In this document: positions 1 through 9,870 of the stretch, one piece after another
Layout of the letters: each line of letters begins with the position of its first letter
Numbering within the stretch: position 1 is the stretch's first letter
Assembly: GCF_000142905.1 (NCBI RefSeq)
Contig: NW_013657674.1
Location: 225,472-289,471 of the forward strand
Length of the DNA stretch: 64,000 nt
Direction: 5' to 3'
Source of the DNA: Thecamonas trahens ATCC 50062
Lineage: Eukaryota; Apusozoa; Apusomonadida; Apusomonadidae
Notes under the pieces: model-generated
The model's input: only the letters and a program-made list of their open reading frames with translations
Told to the model about the DNA's origin: nothing
The model's database searches: none
Made by a program: the position numbers and the translations under genes

Positions 1-58
1 TAGCATCAGTAACAGCGCTCTTCTTACGACAGGCACGGGTTTCTCTCATCATGTGTGT

Positions 59-330
59 ATCGTCAAGTTCAAGGTTCGGGCGGCGCGCAACCTGCCTGTC
101 ATGGGCGAGGCGACTGGGCCTGCCGACGCCTATGTAGAGGTCAAGCTCGGCGATCAGCAGTTCGGAGAGACGGACATTGCGCGAAAGCCGTTGTCTTCAT
201 TTTTGGCAAAGTGAACTACTTTCGGCAGGAGGTGTCGGACGATGGTGATGTGCAGGACTCGCCACTGGAGCTCAAGTTTTGGGACCATGATCTTAATGAT
301 TTACACGTCATAGGCTCGGGCCGCATCGAT
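59..330 (+). pseudogene. C2-domain fragment with a broken frame
   Basis: From 59 the second forward frame reads a C2-like strand pattern (IVKFKVRAARNLPVM, then DAYVEVKLGD) and stops near 212. The first forward frame continues the same domain from about 211 (VSDDGDVQDSPLELKFWDHD, then IGSGRID). Together they resemble one calcium/lipid-binding C2 domain whose middle, the usual LNPVWNE turn, is lost at the frame change around 195-212. No start codon, splice pair or downstream exon could be assigned. It is either a decayed copy, the end of a gene entering from the left, or a sequence error. The assignment to C2 rests on pattern alone. Confidence 0.45.
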
Positions 331-381
331 CGGGAAGGGGAAGGGCGGAGGGGAAGGGGAAGGGCAGGGGGGGGGGCGTAC

Positions 382-860
382 ATCTCAATGTCGGACGGGG
401 TGGGTGTGGCCACCTCGAGTGGGGGCGTCGACTTGACAAACAGAGGCGCAGCAGACGACATGAAGGAGGCAGCAGCGGTGAAGAAAGGTGCTGTCAACAA
501 CCGTGTCTGTCGGCTGACGGTGGCGGTGGCGGTGGCGGTGGAGGCAGCGGTGGAGGCAGCGGCAGAGGTAGTGGCCAAGGTGGCCAGGGTGCTGGTAGAA
601 GTGGTCAGATGGCCTATCACTGTGCGAGGTGGATAAAGGGTGTGGTAGAGGTGGGTGGACGCCGGCTGCGTGGAGGCGATGCGCCTGGGGCCGGATGCTA
701 TGCCTCGCTGTGTGCTCCTGGTGGTGGTCAGCGGCTGCAGCGGCAAAGACGACGAGTGACGCGCAGCGGGGCGGCCGGAGGAGAAGGCCAGACCGACTGC
801 CCTTCGCCCGGCAGTCCACACAAGGACTGCGGCACGAGCCATGCTACCTCCACGCATCAT
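382..860 (-). CDS. Possible first exon of mitochondrial C1-tetrahydrofolate synthase (partial)
   Basis: An open minus-strand frame starts with an Arg/Ala/Ser-rich, mitochondrial-targeting-like leader (MMRGGSMARAAVLVWTAGRR) and ends with TPTPSDIE followed by a GTACGC splice donor at 381-376, in phase 2. The ending resembles the conserved start of the formate-tetrahydrofolate ligase domain (PVPSDIEI in MTHFD1L-like enzymes), and splicing to an exon starting with A, C or T would complete an Ile. The middle is low complexity (Ala/Thr runs from GGTGGC repeats). No matching second exon is visible between 1 and 381, so it would lie beyond the left edge with the C2 fragment inside the intron. This is a tentative call resting on a short motif, the leader and the donor. 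Confidence 0.33.
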
Positions 861-1408
861 CTTGCTTCCGCTCGTTTGCCTGCGAGTGCTGTGCCTCTCC
901 TCCCCCTCCACCCCACCCCCACCCCGGTTCAACTCCTCTGCTTGCCCTCGGGCTCTCAACCCGCTACCGACCCGACTCGACTCGACTCGACTCGACTCGA
1001 CGGGGGGTTCACCGATACGGTTCGACTCAGCACCATTGCCCCGATCGAGGTACTACAGGAGCTAGCAGTGGTCGGGGGGGGGGGGGGGGGGGGAGGGGGG
1101 AGGGTGTTTGATGCTTGCGAGATACACCGGATGCCATGATCGGATGCCAGATGCGTGTCGACAGCCTTGGCCTGGCCTCAGCGATGGGGTGTGGGGGAGC
1201 ACATCATCGCAGCAGTCGATGATAATAACGGCCATAAACTGGGTGCTTGGGTCGGGATGGGGCTGCTGCTCGGTGGTAGGCCGGCCGAAGGGGCAACCAG
1301 CAGCTGGTGAAGAAGGGACGTTCGCGGGGAACAGTGGCGGCAGCAGTGGCGGCAGCAGGCACAGGAGAGGGGATGCCGGAGGGTACCTGACTCGAGAAGA
1401 GGTCGACC
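861..1408. other. Intergenic stretch, probable divergent promoter region
   Basis: No protein-like frame is convincing here. The stretch holds a CGACT pentanucleotide repeat at 973-1001 and a run of twenty G at 1074-1093. It separates the possible C1-THF synthase exon (minus) from the WW protein (plus). Confidence 0.4.
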
Positions 1409-2617
1409 ATGGCGCAGGTGCCCATACAGGGCGCACATGGTGTGCAGGGTGGTGGGACAGGAGGTGAGAGCCTCTCGGGTGCCTCCGCCCTTGACGCCCT
1501 CGACGCCCTCCTGGCCCAGCCGCTCCCCACCGTGACCGAGGACGATCTGTCGTCCCTGGCCCTGCCTCCACTCTCCGCCACTCCTGCTGCGCCTGCCTTG
1601 TTTGATCCGCCCACCTCGCCCGCCATGTCCAAAGAGCCCGTCATCCCTGCATTGTCTGCATCGCCGGTGGCTGCAGCCGGATCCGTCACATCCGCCACCA
1701 CGGCGTCATCGCCCCTCATATCGTCCCTCTTTGCTGCACCGATTGCTGAACCGTCTGGGCCCCGGGCCATGGCTGCTGCACCCTCCAGCCCTCTTCTGAC
1801 GGCTGCCGCTCCCGATGCGGGCTTTGCTGTCCCGCTCGAGTGGCCAGCGTTCCAGACACAGCCCAAGGCCCAACCCCAGGCCGCGGTCTCCACTCTGGCG
1901 CCGCAACTGCCACCGGCACGGGTTCTGGTTGAGCTCATCGGGCACGGCAATGTGCTTGATGTTGTGGTGCCCGACGTGCCGGACCACGTGGCGATGCGCC
2001 CGTCGGCAAAGGGCGTTCGCTTTGCCCAAGTCATCGAGTACTCGGACGGCGCTGTGGCCGACCTTCAGACCAAGGAGGACGAGCGACTGGCGCTCAAGCT
2101 CCAGCAGCAGCTCAACGGCCCGCCGATGTCTGACCGCGAGGCCCGCCGTGCCCGTCGCAAGGAGAAGAAGCGTGCTCGCGCCGCCGCAGCCGCAGCCACC
2201 GGCGCAATGCCTGCAGCGTCGGCTTCGCCAGCTCCGCCCGTTGCTGCTGCCGCTGATCTCTCTTCGGCCTCGTTTGAAGAGCTGAGCATCATTCTTGACA
2301 CCTCGGCTGACATTGCCATCCTCGAAGCCGCCGCCCGCGAACTGGCGCGTCGCTCCGACGCTGCTGCCACTGCTGCCGCTGCGGCACCTACGGCTGCAGC
2401 ACCTGTTTCCGGCATCCCTGTCGCCATGCCCGCCGCCACTGGCGCCGCATCGCAGCCCTCTCACGTCGCCCCATCGCCGCCTACCCCATCGACCACCTTG
2501 TCGCCATCTGGTGTCCACCTCCCTGAGTTCTGGGAAGAGCGGACCGCGCCTGATGGCCGCATTTACTACCTCAATCACAAGGATCGCTCCACCCATTGGA
2601 AGCCACCATCCGCATAA
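1409..2617 (+). CDS. C-terminal WW-domain protein
   Basis: Single-exon frame of 402 residues. The last 35 residues form a textbook WW domain: first Trp in EFWEERTAPDGR, the YYLNH core, and the second Trp in THWKPP. WW domains bind proline-rich ligands. The N-terminal half is Ala/Pro/Ser-rich and probably disordered. Residues around 170-250 (VLVELIGHGNVLDVVVPD, then a KxxxRxAL helix and an RRARRKEKKRAR basic stretch) look folded or helical but I do not recognise them. The start at 1409 is the first ATG in a strongly coding frame; an upstream exon is possible because the 5' flank is long. The basic patch could act as a nuclear signal, which would suit a transcription or splicing adaptor, but nothing proves it. 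Confidence 0.8.
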   Translation: MAQVPIQGAHGVQGGGTGGESLSGASALDALDALLAQPLPTVTEDDLSSLALPPLSATPAAPALFDPPTSPAMSKEPVIPALSASPVAAAGSVTSATTASSPLISSLFAAPIAEPSGPRAMAAAPSSPLLTAAAPDAGFAVPLEWPAFQTQPKAQPQAAVSTLAPQLPPARVLVELIGHGNVLDVVVPDVPDHVAMRPSAKGVRFAQVIEYSDGAVADLQTKEDERLALKLQQQLNGPPMSDREARRARRKEKKRARAAAAAATGAMPAASASPAPPVAAAADLSSASFEELSIILDTSADIAILEAAARELARRSDAAATAAAAAPTAAAPVSGIPVAMPAATGAASQPSHVAPSPPTPSTTLSPSGVHLPEFWEERTAPDGRIYYLNHKDRSTHWKPPSA

Positions 2618-2814
2618 GCGATAAACCGTTCTCCCACCACGTCGCCCGAGTTGTCTCTCGGAACTGCCGTGACTGAAAGGATGACAGCCAAATTGAGTGC
2701 GATCCCTCGTCGCTGACCGCTCTGCTCAACTTCGGCAGGCACTCGTGGCGACCGGAGGGAACGCCACAGTTATGGGCTAGACCACCTTACTCACGGTTGC
2801 CCAAGGCATAGAGC

Positions 2815-4038
2815 ATGGCGTCGCCTCCGTCTGAAGCTGGGCTGGTGCCCCCAACACCAGCGGTGGTCATTGCCCCGCCCGAGAGCTCGGCTGCGCCGCC
2901 CGAGAGCTACGCCGCTCGCGCCGCCAAGGACATTGTCGCCGGGAGCATAGGCGGCTGCTGTGTACGGCGACGTGGATCGAGGGGGGGGGGGGGGGGGGGG
3001 GGGGTAGGGTAAGGGAGGCGGAGGCAGGATGGCGGGAACTCACAGGACGAGAGGCTGTGCGTGGTGATGATGGACGTGATGCTGATGATCGACATGACAA
3101 TGGACACGGTGCTGGGCATGATGATGGCGACAACATCGTCCTCGACTCGTACATCTACACCTGCGCATGCACTTGCTCCTCCTCGGGTTGCGGGCATGTG
3201 GCTGGGCATGGGCGATGTGAGAGGGTAGCTGACGGTCACGGGCTACCCGTTTGATCTGGTCAAGGTGCGGACGCAGGCGGCCGGGCCGGGCGCAGGCGGG
3301 ACCTGGAGTATGCTGCGGCAGACGGTGGCGACCGAGGGCTTCCGCGGACTGTACAAGGGCATGGCATCGCCGCTGACGGGCATGCTCTCCATGAACGCAC
3401 TCTGCTTCCTCACCTACGGCCAGGCCAAGTACGCGCTCAGGCCTGAGGGCTTTGACGAGGACAAGGACGAGCTGCCGCTGGCGTCGATCGCCATCGCCGG
3501 CGCCACCGTCGGTGCCATCCTCTCCTTTGTTGAGGGTCCCATCGACCTGGTCAAGACCAAGGTCATGCTCGAGGGCATGGGCAAGAAGACCTCGATCGGC
3601 TCGGGCGCCATGGCGCAGCGGATCTGGAAGGCCCACGGAGTCCGCGGCCTCTTCCAGGGTCTCACCGCCACGCTTCTTCGCAATACTCCGGCCAACTCGA
3701 TGTATTTTGTCGCCTACGAGATCGTCCGCCGTGCCATGATCGAGCCCGGCGCCCCTGTCCCGGTCCATGTCTCCATCCTAGCCGGCGGTACCGCAGGCAT
3801 CGCCTACACTGGCGCCCTCGGCTTTGACGTCATCAAGTCGAACATCATGTCTGACACCCTGCGCGGCGACAAGTACTCGGGCATCATCGACTGCGCCCGC
3901 AAGCTGTACGCCGCAGAAGGCGCCGGCGTCTTTGTCAAGGGCTGGGCCCCGTGCCTGCTGCGCGCCTTTCCGGGCAATGCCGCCCTCTTTGTCGGTCTCA
4001 ACCTCACCTACAACTTGTTCGACATAGTCGGCTGGTGA
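2815..4038 (+). CDS. Mitochondrial carrier family (SLC25) protein
   Basis: Two exons, 2815-2961 and 3229-4038, joined by a 267-base intron (donor GTACGG, acceptor TAG), give 318 residues. The join restores AGSIGG...LTVTGYPFDLVKVRTQ, the first carrier repeat. Three signature motifs are visible: PFDLVK, PIDLVK and GFDVIKS, each at the end of an odd-numbered helix, followed by the usual G-hEGhRGLYKG type sequences. This is the fold of inner-membrane metabolite exchangers with six helices in three repeats. The third motif lacks the canonical Pro (GFDVIK). Order and spacing are most like carnitine/acylcarnitine or ornithine-type carriers, but the substrate cannot be set from this. The N terminus (about 40 residues) is Pro/Ala-rich. 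The intron carries a run of 24 G. Confidence 0.9.
2981..3004 (+). repeat. Poly-G run inside the carrier intron
   Basis: Twenty-four consecutive G within the intron at 2962-3228. Similar G or C runs occur in several other introns and upstream regions of the window. Confidence 0.95.
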
Positions 4039-4184
4039 TGAGCATCACTGCTGCCATCTTTACCCGTCTCTTCTCCCCCCTCTCACTCTGACTGCCGATG
4101 CACCAGCTCGGAGGCGGCTGCAGTAAAGACCAGCGCATCTGCACAAATCGCAGAGCATGACGCGATGGACCCCCTCACCAAGAG

Positions 4185-4559
4185 CTAGCTCTTGTCCGTT
4201 GCAGGCACAGCGCCCGATGCGACGAGCTGCTCGGCAAGTTTGGGTGAGAGGGTGACCCTGATCGGACCGGCGATGTCACCGCCCAGGTTGAGCTTCTTGT
4301 GCGCGCCATCGCAGAGCGGATACGTGGCCGATGCCCAGCACCGACACAGCGAGAGCCGCTTGCCCTTGCCGATGTGTTCTTCCGTCAGCTGCACCTCATC
4401 GATCGCAGCCCTGACCCGCCTGCTGCCGTCCTCGCCCTTGCCTACGCTCTCGTTGTTGCCGCCCGCCGTGCTCGTCCTCGCCCGCACCGCCGCGGCGCCC
4501 ATCACACGCTGCATCCCTGCTGCTCCCGTCTTGGCAACCTGCATTGCTCTCCGCAGCAT
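4185..4559 (-). CDS. CDGSH iron-sulfur domain protein (mitoNEET-like)
   Basis: 124 residues. The cluster-binding signature C-x-C-x2-S-x3-P-x-C-D-G-A-H is present as CRCWASATYPLCDGAH, which supplies the three Cys and one His that hold a [2Fe-2S] cluster in this family. The start at 4559 gives an N terminus rich in Arg/Ala/Met (MLRRAMQVAKTGAAG, later RARTSTAGG), which reads as a mitochondrial presequence; no hydrophobic anchor is seen, so this is more like the matrix CISD3 type than the outer-membrane mitoNEET, though it has only one CDGSH motif where CISD3 has two. The frame is open further upstream to 4694, but those residues do not look coding. Family assignment is firm; exact role (iron/redox or cluster transfer) is not. 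Confidence 0.88.
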   Translation of the reverse strand: MLRRAMQVAKTGAAGMQRVMGAAAVRARTSTAGGNNESVGKGEDGSRRVRAAIDEVQLTEEHIGKGKRLSLCRCWASATYPLCDGAHKKLNLGGDIAGPIRVTLSPKLAEQLVASGAVPATDKS

Positions 4560-4893
4560 GTTTGAGGTATGTCTGCCACTAGACGGGTGAGGGACTGACT
4601 CTGTCTCTGTCTCTGACCGATTGTTTCTTGGTGTCGCGTCGCCCCTCTGCCCGGCAAGCCCCACGTCGGCCAGCCATCCCCACGATTCAAGCACGTCTCT
4701 CCATGCTCGTCATGCTTGCCTCTGCCTTTGAGTGCTGCGTTTTAACAGGCGGACGACTGGGCGGTCTCGGGTAGCCGATCTGAGCAGGGTGCGATGGCGA
4801 TGGAACCAGGTTAGTCGGTGGCGGGCGATGGGGCCAGTTCAGTCCGTGATGGGCGAAGACAGATGCTGGCATAGCGTGGCTTGGCAGCAGCGA
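4560..4893. other. Spacer between minus-strand genes
   Basis: 334 bases with no convincing gene, upstream of the CDGSH protein and downstream of the next minus-strand gene. It probably holds the promoter of the former and the 3' UTR of the latter. No clear signals were recognised. Confidence 0.35.
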
Positions 4894-5341
4894 CTACTCG
4901 GCGGTGGCAGCGAGCCGAGCTGCGATGCAGTAGAGATCGTACTTGCCGGTGGCATCTGTGCCGTAGACAGCGAGGCAGGGCGAGCCGGCCTGCGCCACAA
5001 ACACATCGGCGGTCGAGTCTTCGGCATGCTTGGCCTCCAACGTCTCGCCTGCCTCGAGCTGGGCGACGGCGAAGTCGGTGGGTGCCTTGCGGTGGAAGCA
5101 CGCGTTGCAGGTGTCGGTCACTTTCGGCAGGCGCGCAGGGACGGGATGGGGACGGGGACGGGGACAGGATAGGATGAGTGGTACATGTGGTGTGAGAAGA
5201 GGAGGGGAGGAAGAGATGGGCGCAATTGTACGTACTTTGTGTAAAGTAAAGTGCTGCATATGGTGTCCGCTGTTCACGTGCGGGTGTGTTCGGCATCCAT
5301 GTGGTGGCGACCCAAGGCAATGACGCCGACTCGCCGCACAT
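4894..5341 (-). CDS. Small unknown protein in two exons
   Basis: Exons 5341-5236 and 5120-4894 (donor GTACGT, acceptor AAG, phase 1) join to 110 residues. The C-terminal exon is the better supported part: TDTCNACFHRKAP, an acidic middle, then LAVYGTDATGKYDLYCIAARLA. Five Cys are present overall, including a CNAC pair, but no known metal-binding pattern is complete. I do not recognise the family. The first exon's frame was chosen because it is the only one whose phase fits the acceptor; its sequence is not strongly coding. It lies 56 bases downstream of the end of the next minus-strand gene. Confidence 0.5.
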
Positions 5342-5397
5342 GTCGTCATCCGATTGGGTGACGTAAGAGGGACACCTTCATTGGGCGATTACGGCAC

Positions 5398-7058
5398 TCA
5401 TCCTGCAACCCGCATGAGTCCTGAGGCGAGGTTGGCACGGTTGCGCAGCTTGATCGACCGCTGCTTGAACTCGTGGGCCTCGAGGTATTCCTCGCGCTCG
5501 GCGGCCGAGTACTTTGCGCTCTCCTCGACCATAACCTTGGCCAGGAGATCGTCGTAGAAAGCCTTGACCTTGGCGAGGCGCGGGTTAGCCGCAGCGTATG
5601 CGTGGAGTCTCTTGAGTTGCTCCACAGAGATGACATTGTTTTCGGCCTCACAGTCCATGAGCTGGTCAGTTGCCAGCATCATGGGCGACTTGGCCGCGTC
5701 TTCTGGCGACTCGACAAACGGCTCGGGCTCGGCCGGCTTGGCCGGCTCGGCTGGCTCAGCCGGCTCGCTGGACGGCAAAGGAACTCCTGGGGCGGATGCA
5801 GGTTTGGTGGATGCAGGCTTGGCGGGTGCAGGCTTAGCCGACGCAGGCTTGGCCGGCGCGGGCTTGGCCGGCGCAGGCTTGGGCGACTTGGCGGGTGCAG
5901 GCTTGGCCGGCGCAGGCTTGGCCGACGCAGGCTTGGCGGGTGCAGGCTTGGCCGGCGCAGGCTTGGGCGACTTGGCGGGTGCAGGCTTGGCTGGCGCAGG
6001 CTTGGGCGACTTGGCGGGCGCGGGCGGGAGCGGATCGTCCGGCTTGGCCTCTGCCTCTGCCTCTGCCTCTGCCTCTGCCTCAGCCGCAGCCTCTGCCTCA
6101 GCCGCAGCCGCAGCCTCAGCTTCCGCCTCAGCCTCAGCCTTGGCCTCGGCCTCAGCCTTGGCCTCAGCCTTGGCCTTGGCCTCGGCCTTGGCCTCGGCCT
6201 CAGCCTTGGCCTTGGCCTCGGCCTCAGCCTTGGCCTTGGCCTCGGCCTCAGCCTTGGCCTTGGCCTCGGCCTCTTCGGCAGCGCGGATGACTTCGAGTGC
6301 GGCCGGGTTGGCCTTACGCTCGCGTCGCGACGGACGGCGCCGACCCTTGCGCGAGGCGGCCGCTGACGTCTTTTCCTTCGAGGCCGAGAGATCCAGGTCG
6401 CGCGGCTGGGCAGACTTGTTGGCCAACGACGGCGGCGGACTACCCATCATGCCGGGAATGCCCATGGGCGGGCCACCACCCATCGGCCCGCCCATCGGAA
6501 TGTTGAGGCCGGCAACCCGGTCGGCGACAGACTTGCGGCGGCCGGCGCGTGCGTGTCCACCGGGGACTCCGAGGCCGCCAGCCGGCGGCGAGCTGCCAGG
6601 CGGGCCCATCATCGGCAGGTTGAGGCCAGCAACCCGGTCAAGGACCGAGCCGCGGCGACCCTTGCGCGGACCCGGCTTGGGCGAGCTATCCTCGGCCGAC
6701 GCAGCCGCAGCAGGCTCGGGCGTCGCCTCGCGCGATGGCGTCGGGCTCTTCCGCCGCGGTGGCGCGCCACCCGGTACCATCATCGGAATGCCACCCGGCG
6801 GCACACGCGACGAGATATCCTGCGAGCTCGGCCGCGAGCCAGGCTTGCCCGGCTTGGCCGGCTTGGGTCCACCTGGCGACGGCTTGGCCGGCTTGGCCCC
6901 GGTTGGCGGCGGCTTGGCCCCGGCCGGCGGCGGCTTGGCTGGCTTTGGCCCGGCCGGCGACGGCTTCCCGGTCTTGGTCGGCTTGGTGGGCTTGGCCCCA
7001 GCCGGAGGCGGCTTGGCCGGCTTGGCCCCGGGCTTTCCGGGCTTCGGCGGAGGCGACC
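5398..7058 (-). CDS. Low-complexity Ala/Lys/Pro/Glu protein with paired RVAGLN motifs (5' end unresolved)
   Basis: About 553 residues of a minus-strand frame, starting after a probable acceptor (CGGTAG) at 7059. Order: Pro/Lys/Gly-rich repeats (KPGKPGAKPAK type); two copies of a basic helix-like motif, RRGSVLDRVAGLNLPMMGPP and RRKSVADRVAGLNIPMGGPM; a long Ala/Glu/Lys coiled-coil-like array (AKAKAEAEA units); an APAKPAPAKS array; and a non-repetitive, folded-looking last 100 residues (LMDCEAENNVISVEQLKRLH onward, with an acidic helical segment). The SVxDRVAGLN motifs recall the short capping-protein-binding or FAM21/CapZIP-type repeats, a weak resemblance. The first exon is unclear: a GTGCGT donor near 7103 could follow a frame beginning at 7264. 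Nothing enzymatic is visible. Confidence 0.6.
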
Positions 7059-7733
7059 CTACCGCAGCCACGCAGGGCCAGACAAACGCCACACTCGGGT
7101 GAGTCGCACAACGCACCCAGGAGCACACATTGGTCAAGGAAGGCATGCTTGCGAGTCTTGACAGCATGTGCACGGCCTTGGCAGCGAGCCAGGGGCGGTG
7201 CGGACCAAGGCCAAAAAATGGCCCAACAGCCAGCGCACGCACAGGGAACAGGCGACATGGGCATGGTCTGGCGGGAGGACGAGGATGACTCTCAGCCAGA
7301 ATTACGGACGGAAAAAGGGGGGGAAGGGGGTCACTGAGGGACCATCACAAGTGCAGACCAGGAACAGACAACATCACCAACCACCTCATCTCTGCCTAAC
7401 CTACCCGACATGTGAAGGAGAGGACTGCCACCCGCTCGCCCTGGCAAGCCCAAACAGCGTGCCCGTCGTCAGTTCCTGCCGTTCTTCGAGCGAATTGAGC
7501 GAATTGGAATGGCCCAATAATGGGGTTCCCCCCCCCCCCTCCGCCACACAGGTGCCACCCGCCGCCGACCAACCGTCACCCGCCGACCGCCCCCCCCCCC
7601 CCCTCCTTTCCCCAAACTCTCTAATCATCTCCACATCACCTTCACCTCCCCCCCCTCCCCCCTCCCTCTCCCCCTCCCTTCAGTTGCCACCGACACCCTC
7701 ACCTAGCCACACCCGACTTGAAGGACCACCACC
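7059..7733. other. Divergent upstream region with C-rich tracts
   Basis: Holds the undefined 5' exon(s) of the minus-strand repeat protein and the pyrimidine-rich upstream region of pescadillo, including C runs near 7530 and 7592 and a CCCTCC/CTCCCC-rich segment up to about 7680. No separate gene seen. Confidence 0.4.
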
Positions 7734-9826
7734 ATGGCACCCAAGCTCCGTAACAAGAAGGTACGCTCTAGCCTTGCCCTCCACTCCCTCCCCTCTCAGA
7801 TGGCACCCTTTCCAGCTGCCAACTAGCCTTCACCCTTGGGTTGCCGGCGGAGGATGGAGCCATCCTGGGCCATCCACCGAGGCGGCGAGCAAAGTGGAGC
7901 GGGAGAGACGGGATACTCACAGGCGGAGGGCAAACTGGGACGGAGGGATAGGGCGACACGTTCGCTCGCAAGTACTTTACGCGGACCAAGGCGATGCGCA
8001 AGCTCGGGCTGTCTGTGGGCAACTTCCGGCGGCTCTGCATCCTCAAGGGCGTCTTTCCGCGGGCGCCCAAGGGCTCGGGCTCGTCGAGCCAGGTCTACTA
8101 CCTGGCCAAGGACATCAAGTTCCTGGCCCACGATCCCCTGCTGCAGTCATTCCAGAAGGAGCACCGGCATTTCAAGCAGATGAAGTCTGCGCTCGGAGTG
8201 CGCGACTTTAAGAAGCTCAACGAGCTCGTGGCACGGCGGCCGTCGATCTCGGTCTCGCACATCATCCGCGAGCGGTACCCGACGTTTGTGGACGCCATCC
8301 GCGACCTGGACGACGCGCTCTCGCTCATGTTCCTCTTTGCCTCGGTCGAGCGGCTGCACTACCGCTACCAGCCTGCGCTCCTCTCGTCGATCGAGTTCAG
8401 CACCCTGCACTTTCTCAACTACGTCGTCAAGACCTCGTCACTGAAGAAGGTCTTCATCTCCATCAAGGGCATCTACTACCAGGCCGCCATCATGGGCCAG
8501 AACGTGACGTGGATTGTGCCGCACCGCGCCAAGGTCGACACCGAGCTCATTGTCAACCACACCATTCTGCACTCGTTTGTTCAGTTCTACGACACCCTGC
8601 TCAAGTTTGTCAACTTTAAGCTCTACGCCACGAAGGAAATGCCGTACCCGCCCGAGGTCTCCGAGACGCTCCGCGCCGGCGATGCTATGCTTGACATCTT
8701 CAACGTCGAGGCGGCAGCAGCCGACGATGGTGGCATGTCTCCGGCTGAGAACGCTGTGTCCGAGGAGGCAGCGGCGTCCGAGGCCCCGATCACCGACGAC
8801 GACATGCGGTCGCGCATCGACTCGCTCCGCGCCACCATCGAGTCGCGTGCCGAGGAGGAGAGCGCGCTGGTGGCGGCAACCGGCGGCAAGGACGACGAGA
8901 ACGAGCTCGACGAGTTTGAGGAGGACGATGAGGACGAGGAGGCGCGCGTGAAGCGGCTCGCCGCCCGCCAGGCCAAGAAGGCGCGCCAGCGCAAGAAGTG
9001 CCTCTTTGCCGGCCTCAACATCTGGCTCAACCGCGAGACGCCCGTCGACTCGCTCCAGTTTGTGGTCAAGGCGCTCAAGGGCGAGGTGGCGTGGGAGACG
9101 CACCCCGCGCCGGCCTTTGCCCTCGACTCGCCGCGCATCACCCACCACATCATCGACCGTCCGATGGCGGGCAAGACCATCGCCGGTCGCGTTTACGTCC
9201 AGCCGCAGTGGGTCTACGACTCGGTCAACGCCGGCTTCCTCCTCCCCACCGAGTGGTACGCGCCCGGTGCCGCCCTTCCGCCGCATCTCTCGCCGTTTGA
9301 GGAGTACGCCGAGGGCGACCACGTGCCCGACCAGTACAAGGTCATCACCGACCTCAAGAACGAGCTCTTTGCCTCGGAGGAGGTCAAGGCCAAGCTGGCC
9401 GCCAAGGCCAAGGCCAAGGCCCTCGAGGAGGCCCGCGCCACCGGCATTCTCTCGCTCGATGATGCCCAGCGCGAGCAGGTCTATTCGGAAGAGCTCCTTG
9501 CCGAGCAGCTCGGCATCCCCTATACCCGCTGGGCCAAGATGTCCGAGGAGGAGCGCGAGGCCGTCGTCAAGAACGCGGCCGAGCCCATCGGCCCGAGTCA
9601 CTCGGACGATGACGCTGCGCCCGCCGGCGACAAGACCAAGGCCAAGCGCAAGCGCGTGTCCAAGCAGCAGACCCGCTCCGTCGATGACAACCTCGACACC
9701 ATCATGCTCTCCAAGAATAAGCGCCGCAAGTACAACTCAGTCATCAACAAGCGTGAGTCGCGGAAGCGCAAGGCCGACATGCTCGCCTCCCGCAAGGCTG
9801 CGCTGGAGGCCAAGGCCAACAAGTAA
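7734..9826 (+). CDS. PES1: Pescadillo homologue, ribosome biogenesis
   Basis: Exon 7734-7760 encodes MAPKLRNKK and splices (GTACGC ... TAG) to 7952-9826, giving 633 residues. The N-terminal pescadillo domain is clear: ARKYFTRTKAMRKL, then NFRRLCILKGVFPR, YYLAKDIKFLAHDP and RERYPTFVDAIRDLDDALS. An acidic and Lys-rich linker precedes a BRCT domain at about residues 358-458 (CLFAGLNIWLNRE, SRITHHIIDRP-like core, YVQPQWVYDSVN, LPPHLSPF). A basic Lys/Arg-rich tail follows. Known role of the family: with BOP1/ERB1 and WDR12/YTM1 it forms the PeBoW complex needed for 27S/32S pre-rRNA processing and large-subunit assembly in the nucleolus. Length is close to animal pescadillo. The tiny first exon containing only the start is typical of splicing in this genome. 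Confidence 0.95.
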
Positions 9827-9870
9827 AACAAGCTCCTGAAATCCGTTCTCATCACCCGCCTCTCACTTTA

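Noticed and set aside
924-1030. tRNA B-box-like GGTTCAACTCC and GGTTCGACTC
   Set aside because: No A box or cloverleaf-forming arms at the right distance; they lie in simple-sequence DNA.
5564-7102. Plus-strand frame of 512 residues rich in Ala/Gly/Leu
   Set aside because: It mirrors low-complexity repeats of the minus-strand protein and lacks independent coding character.
8438-9601. Minus-strand frame of 387 residues across pescadillo
   Set aside because: Antisense of the pescadillo and BRCT sequence; no domains.
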